Under the pieces are notes generated by a model that ran no database searches, had not been told where the DNA came from, and saw nothing but the letters and a program-made list of their open reading frames with translations. 21,092 nucleotides of DNA, taken from Cephalotrichum gorgonifer. Taxonomy: Eukaryota; Ascomycota; Sordariomycetes; Microascales; Microascaceae. Location: contig ONZQ02000006.1 of NCBI GenBank assembly GCA_900312665.1, forward strand, positions 2,017,140-2,038,231, in the 5' to 3' direction. Positions within the stretch are counted from its first letter, which is position 1. The number at the start of each line of letters is the position of its first letter. Shown one piece after another: positions 7,007 to 16,814 of the stretch. The position numbers and the translations under genes are program-made.

Positions 7007-9058
7007 ATGGCGGGCCTCAAGCAAACAAGCATATCCCTTCTCCTCCTCGCGGGCGCCGCCGTCGCCATCCCCGCCCCCCTTCTCACCGAGGAGTCCATCT
7101 TCTTTCGGGTGCCGGACAGCATATCCACCGAGTCGGTCTACAACGTGCATGTCAGCTACGGCAACACATTACCGCAAGGTGACGTCCGCGTCGTCTACGG
7201 CGACTGCGCCTCTACGCATGCCGGGCAGAACCACCACGAGGTCGCCTCCTTCGTGAGTGGCAGCGGCACCACGCCCGATCGTCTGGTGTGGGCCGTGCCC
7301 AAAGATGCGGCCCACGGGGGCTGCTTGCACGCGTACTCGGGACCAACGCTTGTAGGTCGGTCGGAGCCCGTCAGCGTCTCGGGGCCTCCGCTTCGCAAGC
7401 GTGCGAGCCTACTACACGAGGTCGGAGACTCCAACGGTCTCTGGTTCGACGGCGTAAGGTACCTTGAGTCGTGCAATCAGAGCTCAACGGTCTCGACTAA
7501 GGCCAAGAGAAAGAGAATCGCCATCATCGGAGGCGGCATGTCAGGCCTCCTGACGAGTCTCCTCCTGACCTCGGTCGGGATTGACGACTGGCACATCATA
7601 GAGTCGACGGAGCGGGTCGGCGGCCGCATCCGCACCAAGTACCTGAACGGCACCAGCCCCGAGGACTATCAGTATCAGGAGATGGGCCCCATGAGATTCC
7701 CCGTTTCGATCAAGTACGCCGACACCAACGAGACCTTGGACATCCAGGACCACAAGATGGTGTTCCAGCTGGCTGACGTCCTCAACGAGATGAACACCAA
7801 GGACCACCCCGAGCTCGCTGTCAACTTCATCCCCTGGATCCAGAGTAGCCCCAACACCCCGGCGAACTCGCGGGGCGCCCGCCTCTCCAGCGGCCGTATC
7901 CCCTCCAGCGCTGAGATAGCGGCCGACCCGTCCCTCCAGAACCCTCCTATCAAAGCCTCCAATGTCACCGCCGCGGAGTTGGGGTCCGAGGCCGTCGAGC
8001 ATCTCCTGGACATCACCCCCGAGCGGCTGCGCAACATCTCGACCAACGTCTTCAAGGCCCACCGCGAGGCTATTGACAAGGGCCTCTTCCACTGGTCCGA
8101 GACAGCCTATCTCAAGTATCACCTCGGCCTCGATACCGACACCGTCGACTTCCTGTCTGGCTCTGGCAATGATCCTATGTGGGGCGAGTGGTACGACACT
8201 GTCTATTTCAGCGCTACAAACTGGCGCACCATCGATAAGGGGCTCAACTCCCTCCCCAAGGCCTTCGCCCCACATATCGAGGGCAAGATCACCTACGGCA
8301 GGAAGGTCGAGGGCCTTACATATAATGATAAGGATAACACTGTCTTCGTCAACTGGAGGGAGGATGAATTCGATATAAAGCCTAAATACGACAAGTATGA
8401 CTATGCCATTGTCGCTGTCCCCTTCTCCAAGGTGAGGCTATGGAGGATGCCAGAGTACTCCAGCCTGCTCTCACGTGCTATATCCACCCTAGAATACCAG
8501 CAGTCCTGCAAGGTCGCCCTCCACTATGAGACGCGGTTCTGGGAGGCACAAGAGAACCCCATCTTCGGCGGGTGTGGGTCTGTTGACATCCCTGGCATCG
8601 GCTCCATCTGCTATCCGGCCTACGAGATCAACTCTACGGGTCCCGGTGTCATCCTAGCATCCTACGCCTCGGGCACCATGGCCCGTTCCCTCGCTGCTCT
8701 AAGTGAGAAAGACCATGTGGCACTGGTCCAGCGCGCCATGGTGGAGGTCCACGGTGAGGTAGCTGCTGAGCAGTTCACAGGCAGCTATGAGCGCCAGTGT
8801 TGGGAGGTAGACGAGCACCAGGCTGGCGCGTGGGCGAGCCCTACAGTCGGGCAGCAGGAGCTCTTCATCCCGGCTTATCATAGGACTGAGTTTAATACTA
8901 TCTTTGTGGGTGAGCATACGAGCATCACCCACGCGTGGATCTTCTCCGCCCTTGAGTCCGCAGTGCGCGGGACGACACAGCTGCTGCTGGACCTAGGCCT
9001 GGTAGACGAGGCCAAGCAGATTGTAGATACCTGGATGGCTCGGTGGATCACTATTTGA
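7007..9058 (+). CDS. Secreted FAD-dependent L-amino acid oxidase
   Basis: Intronless gene of 683 codons. L-amino acid oxidases convert an L-amino acid with O2 to an imino acid plus H2O2; the imine then hydrolyses to a 2-oxo acid and ammonium. Residues 1-20 form a signal peptide (MAGLKQTS, Leu/Ala core, AVA|IP). Residues ~25-125 are a beta-rich N-terminal extension. A dibasic RKR at 130-132 and KRKR just before the FAD fold could be Kex2-type sites. The dinucleotide-binding motif is IAIIGGGMSG (G175-G180), followed by E199 and ERVGGRIRT. EMGPMRFP contains Arg230, matching the substrate-carboxylate Arg of the family. The C-terminal FAD motif is VGEHTS..HAWIFSALESAVRG (634 onward). Several N-glycosylation sequons are present. 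The length fits secreted fungal LAAOs (~650-700). High GC and no stops contrast with the decayed repeats around it. Amino acid preference cannot be read from sequence; a related flavin amine oxidase is the alternative. Confidence 0.93.
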   Translation: MAGLKQTSISLLLLAGAAVAIPAPLLTEESIFFRVPDSISTESVYNVHVSYGNTLPQGDVRVVYGDCASTHAGQNHHEVASFVSGSGTTPDRLVWAVPKDAAHGGCLHAYSGPTLVGRSEPVSVSGPPLRKRASLLHEVGDSNGLWFDGVRYLESCNQSSTVSTKAKRKRIAIIGGGMSGLLTSLLLTSVGIDDWHIIESTERVGGRIRTKYLNGTSPEDYQYQEMGPMRFPVSIKYADTNETLDIQDHKMVFQLADVLNEMNTKDHPELAVNFIPWIQSSPNTPANSRGARLSSGRIPSSAEIAADPSLQNPPIKASNVTAAELGSEAVEHLLDITPERLRNISTNVFKAHREAIDKGLFHWSETAYLKYHLGLDTDTVDFLSGSGNDPMWGEWYDTVYFSATNWRTIDKGLNSLPKAFAPHIEGKITYGRKVEGLTYNDKDNTVFVNWREDEFDIKPKYDKYDYAIVAVPFSKVRLWRMPEYSSLLSRAISTLEYQQSCKVALHYETRFWEAQENPIFGGCGSVDIPGIGSICYPAYEINSTGPGVILASYASGTMARSLAALSEKDHVALVQRAMVEVHGEVAAEQFTGSYERQCWEVDEHQAGAWASPTVGQQELFIPAYHRTEFNTIFVGEHTSITHAWIFSALESAVRGTTQLLLDLGLVDEAKQIVDTWMARWITI

Positions 9059-9462
9059 GCTGGACAGCTGAGTGCGAAAATAGGCCTTGGATCGAATGAC
9101 AAGTACTAGATAGGAAATCTCATACTGAAATGAAGAGATGAAAGCCCGTACTAAGTTTATACTTTGTTATCTATCCTGCGATAGCCTCTATAATTGTCAC
9201 GACCCAACTTAATCCTACAGTCGCCCTTGCAGGGAACTACAGCCTACATGCTGATAAGTCAGTATGAGGAAGGACGGGCAACAAAGGCGACTCTACGACA
9301 GTCGCTCTGATCGTTCCGGACGAACCTACAATTGGCTGCTAGAAAGCGATCGAGCTGACTATATAATAGTTACTCTAACCGCTATTCTCAAATCAATCGG
9401 TGCACGAGTTGAATTGAAATGGCGGGGCGGCGAGGGACCCACAAAAGAAGACAGGGGTACAA

Positions 9463-9493
9463 GTTGATTTAGAAACCAGCTATCCAAATCAAC
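9463..9493. repeat. Inverted repeat GTTGATTT / AAATCAAC
   Basis: Eight-bp perfect arms at 9463-9470 and 9486-9493 with a 15-nt loop. The same core recurs at 9712-9721 and 17094-17127 on either side of the large retrotransposon. Confidence 0.5.
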
Positions 9494-9698
9494 CCGTGAG
9501 AATACATACGATATCGCACGATCCAGGGCCGCTCCCGTATATATATACAGCCTCCTATACTATCCTGTCTATCATATAAGCAAATAATAAATAATACCAA
9601 AAGATATATAAAGAGGGAGACCAGAGAGCTATAGAGAATCGAGGCCAGGGATCCTCTGTAACTGGCACTAGCTCAAGATCCTAACCATTATTCTCAAT

Positions 9699-9717
9699 TC
9701 AACTCTTGAAGAGTTGA
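9699..9717. repeat. 19-nt palindrome at the retrotransposon insertion site
   Basis: TCAACTCTT, a central G, and AAGAGTTGA form a perfect palindrome ending four bases before the target-site duplication. It includes the GAGTTGATTT core shared with the hairpin beyond the right LTR. Confidence 0.6.
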
Positions 9718-9720
9718 TTT

Positions 9721-9725
9721 AAAGG
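9721..9725. repeat. Target-site duplication, left (AAAGG)
   Basis: AAAGG directly precedes the 5' LTR and is repeated directly after the 3' LTR (17051-17055), marking the insertion of the element at 9726-17050. Confidence 0.92.
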
Positions 9726-9961
9726 TGTTACAGGCTGAGCCTAGTAGAATGTTGTCGGTATACGGCACCTGGCACCATCTGCCAAGGTCCAACCGAAACG
9801 GGCCCCACAATAGGGTACAGACGCACAAGCTCCGCACTACCGTATATCTCGCCGCCCCCTAGCAGCGAAGCAGGACCTTTTCCTTCTCTTCTTCTACTAT
9901 CTTGAGATAAAATACATTTTCTGCCCTAACTGTTGAACAAACTCTTAGCTGAGCCGTAATA
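9726..9961 (+). repeat. 5' LTR (236 bp)
   Basis: Same length as the copy at 16815-17050 and about 95% identical. TTGAGATAAAATACA near 9902-9916 may be promoter or polyadenylation related. It ends CGTAATA, a C-to-T-changed form of the expected GTAACA end. Confidence 0.93.
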
Positions 9962-10006
9962 TATCTCAAGATCGTCAACTAGAAAGCGCCGACCTAGCAG
10001 CGAGCT

Positions 10007-11059
10007 ATGGCCGGGATCGACGCAGAACCAAGTCAAGAGGCCTGGTTGAGAGCTCAGATCGAAGAGGGAATCAACACTACAGTTCAACCCCTACAGGTCC
10101 AAATCGCGGAGATACACCACCTCCTCCAAGCTGCGAGATCGCTGCTCCTACCGGCTACCCCCGTCGAACCTACCGCTGCGCCTCCCCCAGCAGCAGCACT
10201 GTCCTCGCTGTGAATGAGGCTGCTCCTGAGCTCTCCAAAATTCTCCAGGAAACACAATGAATACCCAGTATGGCAGTGGCAGATATGCGATAAGCTATAC
10301 CTTGATGGGCACCTTTATCCCTTAGTATGCAAGCAGTAGTATCTGATAGGAAGCTGCTTAGATACTGTGCTGAAGAAGGTCACTGAAACCTTCTACAAAG
10401 CAGGGGGCTACGACAGGGAATATAACCCTGCACTGTTTTTAGAATACCTCGATTTGATATATTATGACCCTAATGTCACAGCTTGCGCCTCGGCTGTGCT
10501 GAGGATGCTGTGACAGAGGGATGAATAATCATTTGCCTACTTCCTTCCCTAATTCGAACAGACCCTCGTGTAAGCTGGAGGCGGTGCCTGGGCGGATAGT
10601 GCGAAGATCATGTTCCTTGAAGGTGTACTGAACTTGCAGCTAAGATGGCAACTTATCTCCATACAGATGCCCTTGGAATATAAGGGATAGATCTTGCAAG
10701 CCCAGGAAGTCTCCAGTAGGCTTGAGGGCCTCACTAGGATGCAGCGCTATTACAGAGAACGACCTTTATGATGCCTTGCCTAAGATGATGAAGGCGATAT
10801 ATAGATGATGGGTATAAATAAGCTGGGTGAGAGGAACAAGGGAAGAAGCAGTGAATACACTGCCCCTGCATACTGACCCAGACCTGAGACCTGCTAGTGC
10901 TATAACTGCTAAGAAGTCGGGTATCTTGTAGCCTGCTGCCCCTGAACTTACAATCTCTGCACTGCCTATATGAGGAAGGAGTATGATCGCTGTGAGGAGG
11001 ATGAGGAAGAGCTAGATAGAGGAAGCGAGGTAGATGACTCCTTATCAGAAAAAGAGTAG
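10007..11059 (+). pseudogene. gag: gag of the complete Ty3/gypsy element (RIP-broken)
   Basis: About 350 codons in frame 2, starting MAGIDAEPSQEAWLRAQ 45 bp after the 5' LTR and ending GAG TAG at 11057-11059, interrupted by many stops (first TGA at 10211). It shows the fungal gypsy Gag core (EYPVWQWQICDKLYLDG, then FLEYLDLIYYDP) and a CCHC zinc knuckle at 10898-10939. In the knuckle the Cys residues remain but the His codon is TAT, as expected if CAT mutated to TAT. An acidic Glu/Asp tail follows. Gag would form the virus-like particle and bind element RNA. pol continues in the -1 frame. Confidence 0.85.
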
Positions 11060-14000
11060 CCTTGGTATAAAATCAGGTATCGAGGCCTGAGTAAGCAAGC
11101 TTACAAGGGTGGGAAGTGTTCAAGTATCGAATGAGTGGCGACCTAGTACTGGTATAGGTTAGAGTTAACAATAAATTTGTGTGTGTGCTTATTGATATTG
11201 GCTGTGACTGTTATACAGTGATCAGTGAATCCCTCTATAAGAAGCTCAAGCTACTGTTAGTCGACTGGAGGAAGTAGCTCCTTTGTGGCTATATAGATGA
11301 TAATGAGATATCAGAAGCTATTGGGGTCGCCAGGTTCTCGAGCGATATAAGCGGTTATCTCGAGGAGACCTATGCCTATGTAATATCAGGCCTGGGAGAA
11401 GACCTCTTCTTAGGGAAGCTATAGTGTGAATGGAATGATGTAGTCTACTATGTGTCCGAGCGGCGACTTCTCTATTGATGGGGGGGGGTCGAGCTGTAGT
11501 TTATCAGTGAGGAGGAACTCTCTAGAGTCAGAGAAATACAGACAGTCTGACTTGTCATGGGATCAGTGTTCAGTGCAGAGGTTAGAAGATTGAGGAGGTG
11601 GAGGAAGGGTAATATAGATACAGTGAACTTAGTGCGAGCTATCAGTATATCAGATATCGACAAGGCCCTACAGAGGAGGCCGAGCGCTGACCCTGCTATG
11701 ACTGTACTGCTGGAATTCTGGCAGGAATTTCTGATACTATTCTCAAAAGAAGAAGCTAAGAAACTACTACTATACTGGCCAGACAGCGACTATAAGGTGA
11801 ACCTTATGCAAGATAGCAGCGATAATGAGGTGCCCCTCTCCTGGGGACCCCTCTATGATATATCCTGTGAGGAACTCCTAGTCCTCCAGAAAACTATTAT
11901 CGACCTAGTTGACCGAGGATTCATCTGTATAAGTAGCTTGGCAGCTGTGATACCGGTACTGTTTATAAAGAAATCTGGGGGAGGACTTCGGTTATACTGC
12001 GACTACCAAGCTCTCAATATGATAATGAAGTGAGATTGCTATCCCCTCCTGCTTATCATAGAGACCCTTTATAGCCTATCGAAGGCTAAGTAGTTTACAA
12101 AATTTGATATAGTTGCTACTTTCTATAAGCTAAGGATAGTGAAGGGTTATAAATATAAGACTGCCTTTTGGATAAGGTTTGGATCCTTTGAGTAGATAGT
12201 CTGCCCCTTTAGACTTAGTAGCACCTCTGCTATATTCCAGTACTATATCAATAGTACTATTAGTGAGTTTGGAGAGTGGGCAATAGCCTATCTAGATGAT
12301 GTCCTGATCTATATAGATGGCTTACACCAGGAATATATAGAGTGAGTCTACTGTATACTAGCAAGCCTAGAGCAGGTAGGACTCCATCTAGACCCAGTGA
12401 AATATGAATTTGATATTAAGAGAGTTAAATATCTAGGGTTTATCATAATTGTTGGAAAAGGAGTCTCCTGTAACCCTGATAAGCTGCTAGTTATCTGCAA
12501 GTAGCTGAGGCCCCTCTTAGCTACCGGGGTGTGGAGTTTCCTTGGATTTGCTAACTACTACCAGGTCTTTATCCCAGATTTTGCTGAAGTGATCTACCTA
12601 CTAACTGCACTGACCGGGAAGGGGACCCTGTTCTGCTGGGGAAAGGAAGAACAAGCAGTATTTAAGAAGCTAAAATACTACTTCATCGAGGCCCTTCTCC
12701 TCAAATAATAGGACTACAACCACATAACCTGGCTTGAGATCGATTGCTCTGGCTTCACCCTCGGAGGAACCCTCTCCCAGGAAGACAAGAACAGAATATA
12801 TGATATAATCGCCTACTACTTGCGATAACTTATATTTACAGAATACAACTACCCTATCTACAATAAAGAAATACTGATGATAGTCAGCTACTTGAAAGTA
12901 TAGAGGGCAGAGCTACAAGATTGTAGACTATTTACAGTAGTATATGACTACAAGAATCTCGAGTACTTCATAACTAAGAGGGCGCTTATAGAGTGATAAA
13001 GCTGCTGGGTTGATGAGATTACCCCCTATGACTTCCAGATCAAGTATAGAAAAGGGAAACTCAATGCTATAGCAGACATACTATCTTACTGAGAGTAAGA
13101 TGTACCCAGGGACAGCTTGGATAAGTGTGAACAAGGATGCCATCTACAGCTTATCCCCGAATGCACTATCGCCAGTATCTGAAAGTTCGAGCTGTGAGAA
13201 TCTGGTGCTAGTACAAATATCTCGCTGATGCCCCAGATATTCGAGGTAGAACCTGAATTGCAAGCCTTGTGGGAAGAGATAGCTGAGAGCGATAGAGAGT
13301 TCTGGACTGTCCGGGTGGCGATCCAGTAGGGTGCATGCTGCTTTCCTCTATTGTTGAACTTGAAGGTTCAGATCTCGGAGTGTGAGATCGATCTATTAGA
13401 CAGGGTGATCTATCGAGATCGTCTCTGGGTACTAGGAAAACAAGCTATAAGTATGCTGTAGGGTAGGTTGATATAAGCCATCTATGACTTGCAACTAGGA
13501 GGGTACTTAGGCCAGGATACTACTACTCAGCTGGTAGGTTGTAGTTTCTTCTGGCCTGGATATGCCTAAGAGGTTTGTAGATTTGTGAAGAACTATAATA
13601 AGTATAGGGGAGCTACGATTTGGAGAAGGGTAAAATAGGATCTCTTAAAATCCCTCCCAATATCTGAGTGAATTTGTAGTGATATAGCTATAGACTTCAT
13701 GGTAGGGCTCCCACCTATGGGTAGCGAGAAAGCCATGAATCTCTTAGTAATCTATGACCAGTTGATGAAGTCTATTACACTTGAAGCTATGGTAAGTACT
13801 GAGGTAGAGGTAAGTACAGAGTATTTCCTCTACTGCTATATCAGGTTCTACAGGTTCCCTAAGACTATTATTAGCGATCGAGGAACTAACTAGATGAGTA
13901 AATTCTGGAAAAGGCTCTGCTATCTTGTAGATATCAAGTAGCTTCTCAGTACTGCCTATCACCCCCAAATTGATGGGGGGCCAGAGCAAGTTAATCAGGA

Positions 14001-14826
14001 GGTTTAGAAATATCTCTGTACCTTTGTTAACTATGCCCAGGATGACTGGGGAAGGCTCCTGCCTGCAGCACAGCTAGCCCTAAATAGCTGTGAGAGTGTA
14101 TCTATGAAGCTGAGCCTGTTCTTCCTAGAGTATGGCTACTATGCTAGCCCTATATAAGTCAAGGAGGTCGAAGATAGGAGATATGATCCTAAGGAGATCG
14201 ATGTGAACAAGCTAGTACAATATCTCGAGGAGGTGGTACAGTTTACCTAGGTGTTATTAGCTGTGACTTAAATATAGAGCGAGGATACTGCTAATAAGCG
14301 ATGAGCTCCTACCGAGCACTATGAGGTTGGGGACCTAGTCTGGCTCAATGTAGGGAACTACTGCTTGCCCTGCCCTTCTAAGAAGCTTAACTAGCTATAC
14401 TGAAAATACTGAGTTATGAAGGTACTAGATAGTCATAATATTGAGCTTGATATCCCCTCAGGTATAGAAAATCACTTCTATATTGATCTCTTGTAGCAAA
14501 CTAGCAGTAATCTACTGCCAGGCCAAGTTACAATCGACCCCCAATCTATACTATTATAGAATAATGAGAGAGAAGAGGAATAGGCTATCGAAGAGATACT
14601 CTGTATATAGAGCAAGTAGAGAGAAAGAGGCTATATATAGGAGGCATTTATATATTGGAATAGCTTCGAAGAGCTGATCTGGGAACCAGTTAGCCTCCTT
14701 ACAGATATAAGAGCCTTAGATACCTTTAAAGTGAAATACAGGGCGATCGATATAAATGATAGACTAAGAGAGCAATATGATTTCATAAGGTGAAAACAAA
14801 GTAGAAAATCTGTGAGGAGGGAATAA
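11056..14826 (+). pseudogene. pol: pol of the complete Ty3/gypsy element (RIP-broken)
   Basis: About 1,257 codons in frame 1 with more than 40 in-frame stops, all reachable by C-to-T or G-to-A change, and no frameshift. Protease: LIDIG at 11191-11202, where D-T/S-G is expected (Thr to Ile). Reverse transcriptase: GGGLRLYCDY near 11980 and an intact YLDD at 12289-12300. RNase H: EIDCSGFTLGG near 12736. Integrase zinc-binding HHCC: all four ligand codons read Tyr (13483, 13504, 13594, 13603). Integrase core: D at 13693, D at 13876 and E at 13984, the last two spaced D-35-E. A chromodomain-like block with IYWNSFEELIWEP lies at about 14638-14750. The final TAA at 14824-14826 is taken as the true end. 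Start coordinate approximate because it depends on a -1 frameshift after gag. Confidence 0.93.
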
Positions 14827-15637
14827 GCTAGCATCTCAATATACCCAGTGAAAAGAAGAAAGAAATTAATTTAGATTAAAGCTACAGGTAACCGCCCCTA
14901 ATACCATTTAATATCATAAACTATACTTGACTATCTAGCTACATATACCCTGTAGCCACCCCACCACCTCACCGGAAAATAAACAAACTAATATAAATAG
15001 AGGGGGGTCGGATTACTACTTGTAGATACTACTGCCCCTCTTGGCAGTAGGAGTCAGGGCCAGGGTACTACAAGCGAGCTGCCCCTCAAGGGTGTCTGCG
15101 ATATAGGTCAGCACTGTAAGGAGTTCAGCAGGTAGCTAGAGAGTGATAGATACGATAGATAAGGCTGAATAGGACTGAGCAAGTTAACAGTAAGCTAGCA
15201 ATTAAGAAAAAACAAATACCTACCTCCCAGGAAGAGGGAAGTACATAGAAGAGCTCCCTATAGATATAAATAAAGTCTATAAAATGATCATCCTAAGTAT
15301 AAATTAGCAGTGATATAGCAATCAAGGGGCCCGGCTAATACTTATACTAGCATTATAGCATTTAGCAGCTATAAGGTACTACTGGGCGAGGTCTACTAAC
15401 TTATTAGGAAGCTAAGAGGCAGTTAGCAAGCAGCAAGCAGATAGCAAAAGGGGACTACATCTTATATACTGGTAGATGTGACCCCCGGTGGAGTAGTAGA
15501 TGTACTTGCGACCGATATCTAGGAGGAGGAATCAGTATAAGGAAGTGGCGAGGAAGTAGAGTAGAAGATATACTACCGGTTTAGTGGAGATACTTATAGC
15601 CGGGGTAGCTATCGAGGCAGCGAAGGCAGGCGATGTA
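14827..15637. other. Non-coding segment between pol and the antisense gene
   Basis: About 0.8 kb inside the retrotransposon with no gene supported on the plus strand. On the minus strand it may be the 3' part of the antisense gene, but stops and RIP decay prevent following a frame. The first part is A/T-rich. Confidence 0.4.
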
Positions 15638-16401
15638 CTAGATATCACATTCGAGGCCAGGAGGGTGTGAAAGTGCAGAGACTTGGGCATATTTGGCCTG
15701 ATGAGTTAGTAGTAAGAAGGTCAGAAAGGGGGAAATCAGGGTACTTATAGAACTGATATTACTGTCGATGATAGCAGAATACTTAGGAGTCGAAGCTAAG
15801 AATGGTCAGCTACCGCTGTAAGAAAGCAGCCAGATAGATACTTACAGGAGGCGGTGGCAGGTATAGGCTGTGCAGCGGGAGACTGAGTAGCACAGATAGG
15901 GGAGCCCTCAGGTGAGAAGCTAGTGCCGGGCATAGGAGCAGTAAACATGCCGAGATCGGAATTGGCAGAAGGGGGGTCGACAGGGGCGAGGTTGATAGCC
16001 GGTGAGCTAGTGGTAGCTGAACTGCTAGGGTCCGAACCGACCACAGCAGGGGGGGTGGACTCGGGGGTGCCAGGTGCCTTCGCAACCACCTTACCCTTTT
16101 GGGCAGCAGGCTTATAGGGGGCTATATCTGGAATGGTCAGTGCTCGGCATATATCAGCTACGAGTTCACTGAAACTTATTGATATATAAATGGAATACTG
16201 ATATAATAGTCTGAATATCAAATTAGTAGACAAGGAAGCTGCCAGAATGCAGTAAGTAAATCTACCTCGAGAGATAGAACTACGAAGGACGATATATATG
16301 ACTAAGAGACAATTAGTAGCGAGATAGTGGTGATCCAGGATAGCTTCAACTTACCAGGAGAATTGGGGATATGTAGAAGGGAGAGAGGGAATCGAGGGTA
16401 T
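15638..16401 (-). pseudogene. Antisense spliced gene inside the retrotransposon (function unknown)
   Basis: Read on the minus strand, three introns of fungal size line up: 16354-16302 (GTAAGT, branch TACTAAT, CTTAG, 53 nt), 16265-16211 (GTAGAT, branch TACTAAT, TTCAG, 55 nt) and 15845-15796 (GTAAGT, branch GCTGAC, CTTAG, 50 nt). Exons are 16401?-16355, 16301-16266, 16210-15846 and 15795-15638. One frame passes through all joins; exon 2 has one TAG and the putative start reads ATA (16401-16399), both explicable by RIP. Exon 3 stays open for 365 nt, beginning with a possible helical part (SELVADICRALTIPDIAP) followed by a Pro/Ala/Ser/Thr-rich low-complexity region. A fourth intron ending at TACTAACTCATCAG is possible in exon 4. 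The stretch 15840-16120 is much richer in G+C than the rest of the element. I do not recognise the protein. A TATA box lies just upstream. Probably no longer functional. Confidence 0.6.
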
Positions 16402-16416
16402 GAGGAATCGGGCCCC

Positions 16417-16424
16417 CTTATATA
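16417..16424 (-). promoter_or_regulatory. TATA box of the antisense gene
   Basis: TATATAAG on the minus strand, followed in transcription direction by C-rich and C/T-rich sequence leading to the first donor site at 16354. The distance to the proposed start at 16401 is short, so the real start may lie further downstream. Confidence 0.5.
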
Positions 16425-16434
16425 GATCCTACAA

Positions 16435-16625
16435 GTGTGCACCTTCCCAAACAGTAGGATCGTAAGGGTATACACCTTCTCAAAATATATATAATTGATA
16501 CCCTCAATAGGGCCTATTGAATATCAAGAACAATAGGAGTGTGATATACTGTAGCAGCTCAATAGGGCAAGAGCCGGTATGAACTATACTGTAAGGTACA
16601 CCTTCTCTGCAGGGCCTCAATAGGC
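16435..16625 (-). promoter_or_regulatory. Repeated motifs upstream of the antisense gene
   Basis: Two motifs recur. On the plus strand, a CACCTTCYC core preceded by GTGYR-like bases occurs at 16437-16450, 16468-16485 and 16595-16610. CTCAATAGG occurs at 16503-16511, 16559-16566 and 16617-16624. At 16504-16520 the second motif forms a perfect palindrome, TCAATAGG-G-CCTATTGA. They sit in the 200 bp upstream of the TATA box, where activator sites would be expected. Confidence 0.5.
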
Positions 16626-16796
16626 AAAAGTAGAGTGTGAACAGGTGTAAAAGTGGTATATAGATGTATAGAGAGGTATAAGAGAGGGAGGGCTGCTAAT
16701 ATGATATAGTTACAGCGAGTAGGCAGCGAGTTCAGGAGAATTTCGTTTATTAACAGATACTGCCTATCAGCTATAAATACATACAGGAAACGCTGC

Positions 16797-16811
16797 GAAG
16801 GGAGGGGGGGG
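16797..16811 (+). other. Polypurine tract
   Basis: An unbroken run of G and A (GAAGGGAGGGGGGGG) three bases upstream of the 3' LTR, the expected primer for plus-strand DNA synthesis of an LTR element. Confidence 0.85.
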
Positions 16812-16814
16812 TAA

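Larger units (their letters stand above)
9195..9720 (+). repeat. Possible old LTR fragment
   Basis: TGTCACGACCC at 9195 resembles the start of the LTR at 17529 (TGTCACAACCTG). Both contain a GGCGACT..AGTCGC inverted motif soon after, but the rest does not align, so a different family is implied. No clean LTR end is seen; CTGTAACTGGC near 9654-9664 might be an LTR end followed by a primer-binding site starting TGG. The part after about 9500 is AT-rich. No gene found here. Confidence 0.3.

Noticed and set aside
7541..8275. 244-codon open frame on the minus strand opposite the oxidase gene
   Set aside because: It is the mirror of a GC-rich coding frame, has no domain motifs, and the plus-strand gene has strong FAD and LAAO motifs over the same bases.
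11042..11059. Slippery site at the gag-pol junction of the complete element
   Set aside because: The pol frame is -1, but TCA GAA AAA GAG TAG is not a canonical X XXY YYZ heptamer, so the mechanism is left open for this element.
15816..15845. A 30-nt GTAAGT..TTACAG intron in the antisense gene
   Set aside because: Too short for fungal splicing; the 50-nt alternative ending at 15796 has a proper branch point and acceptor.
16435..16640. CRISPR-like spaced repeats
   Set aside because: Motifs are short, irregularly spaced and in a eukaryotic retrotransposon; regulatory repeats are the better reading.
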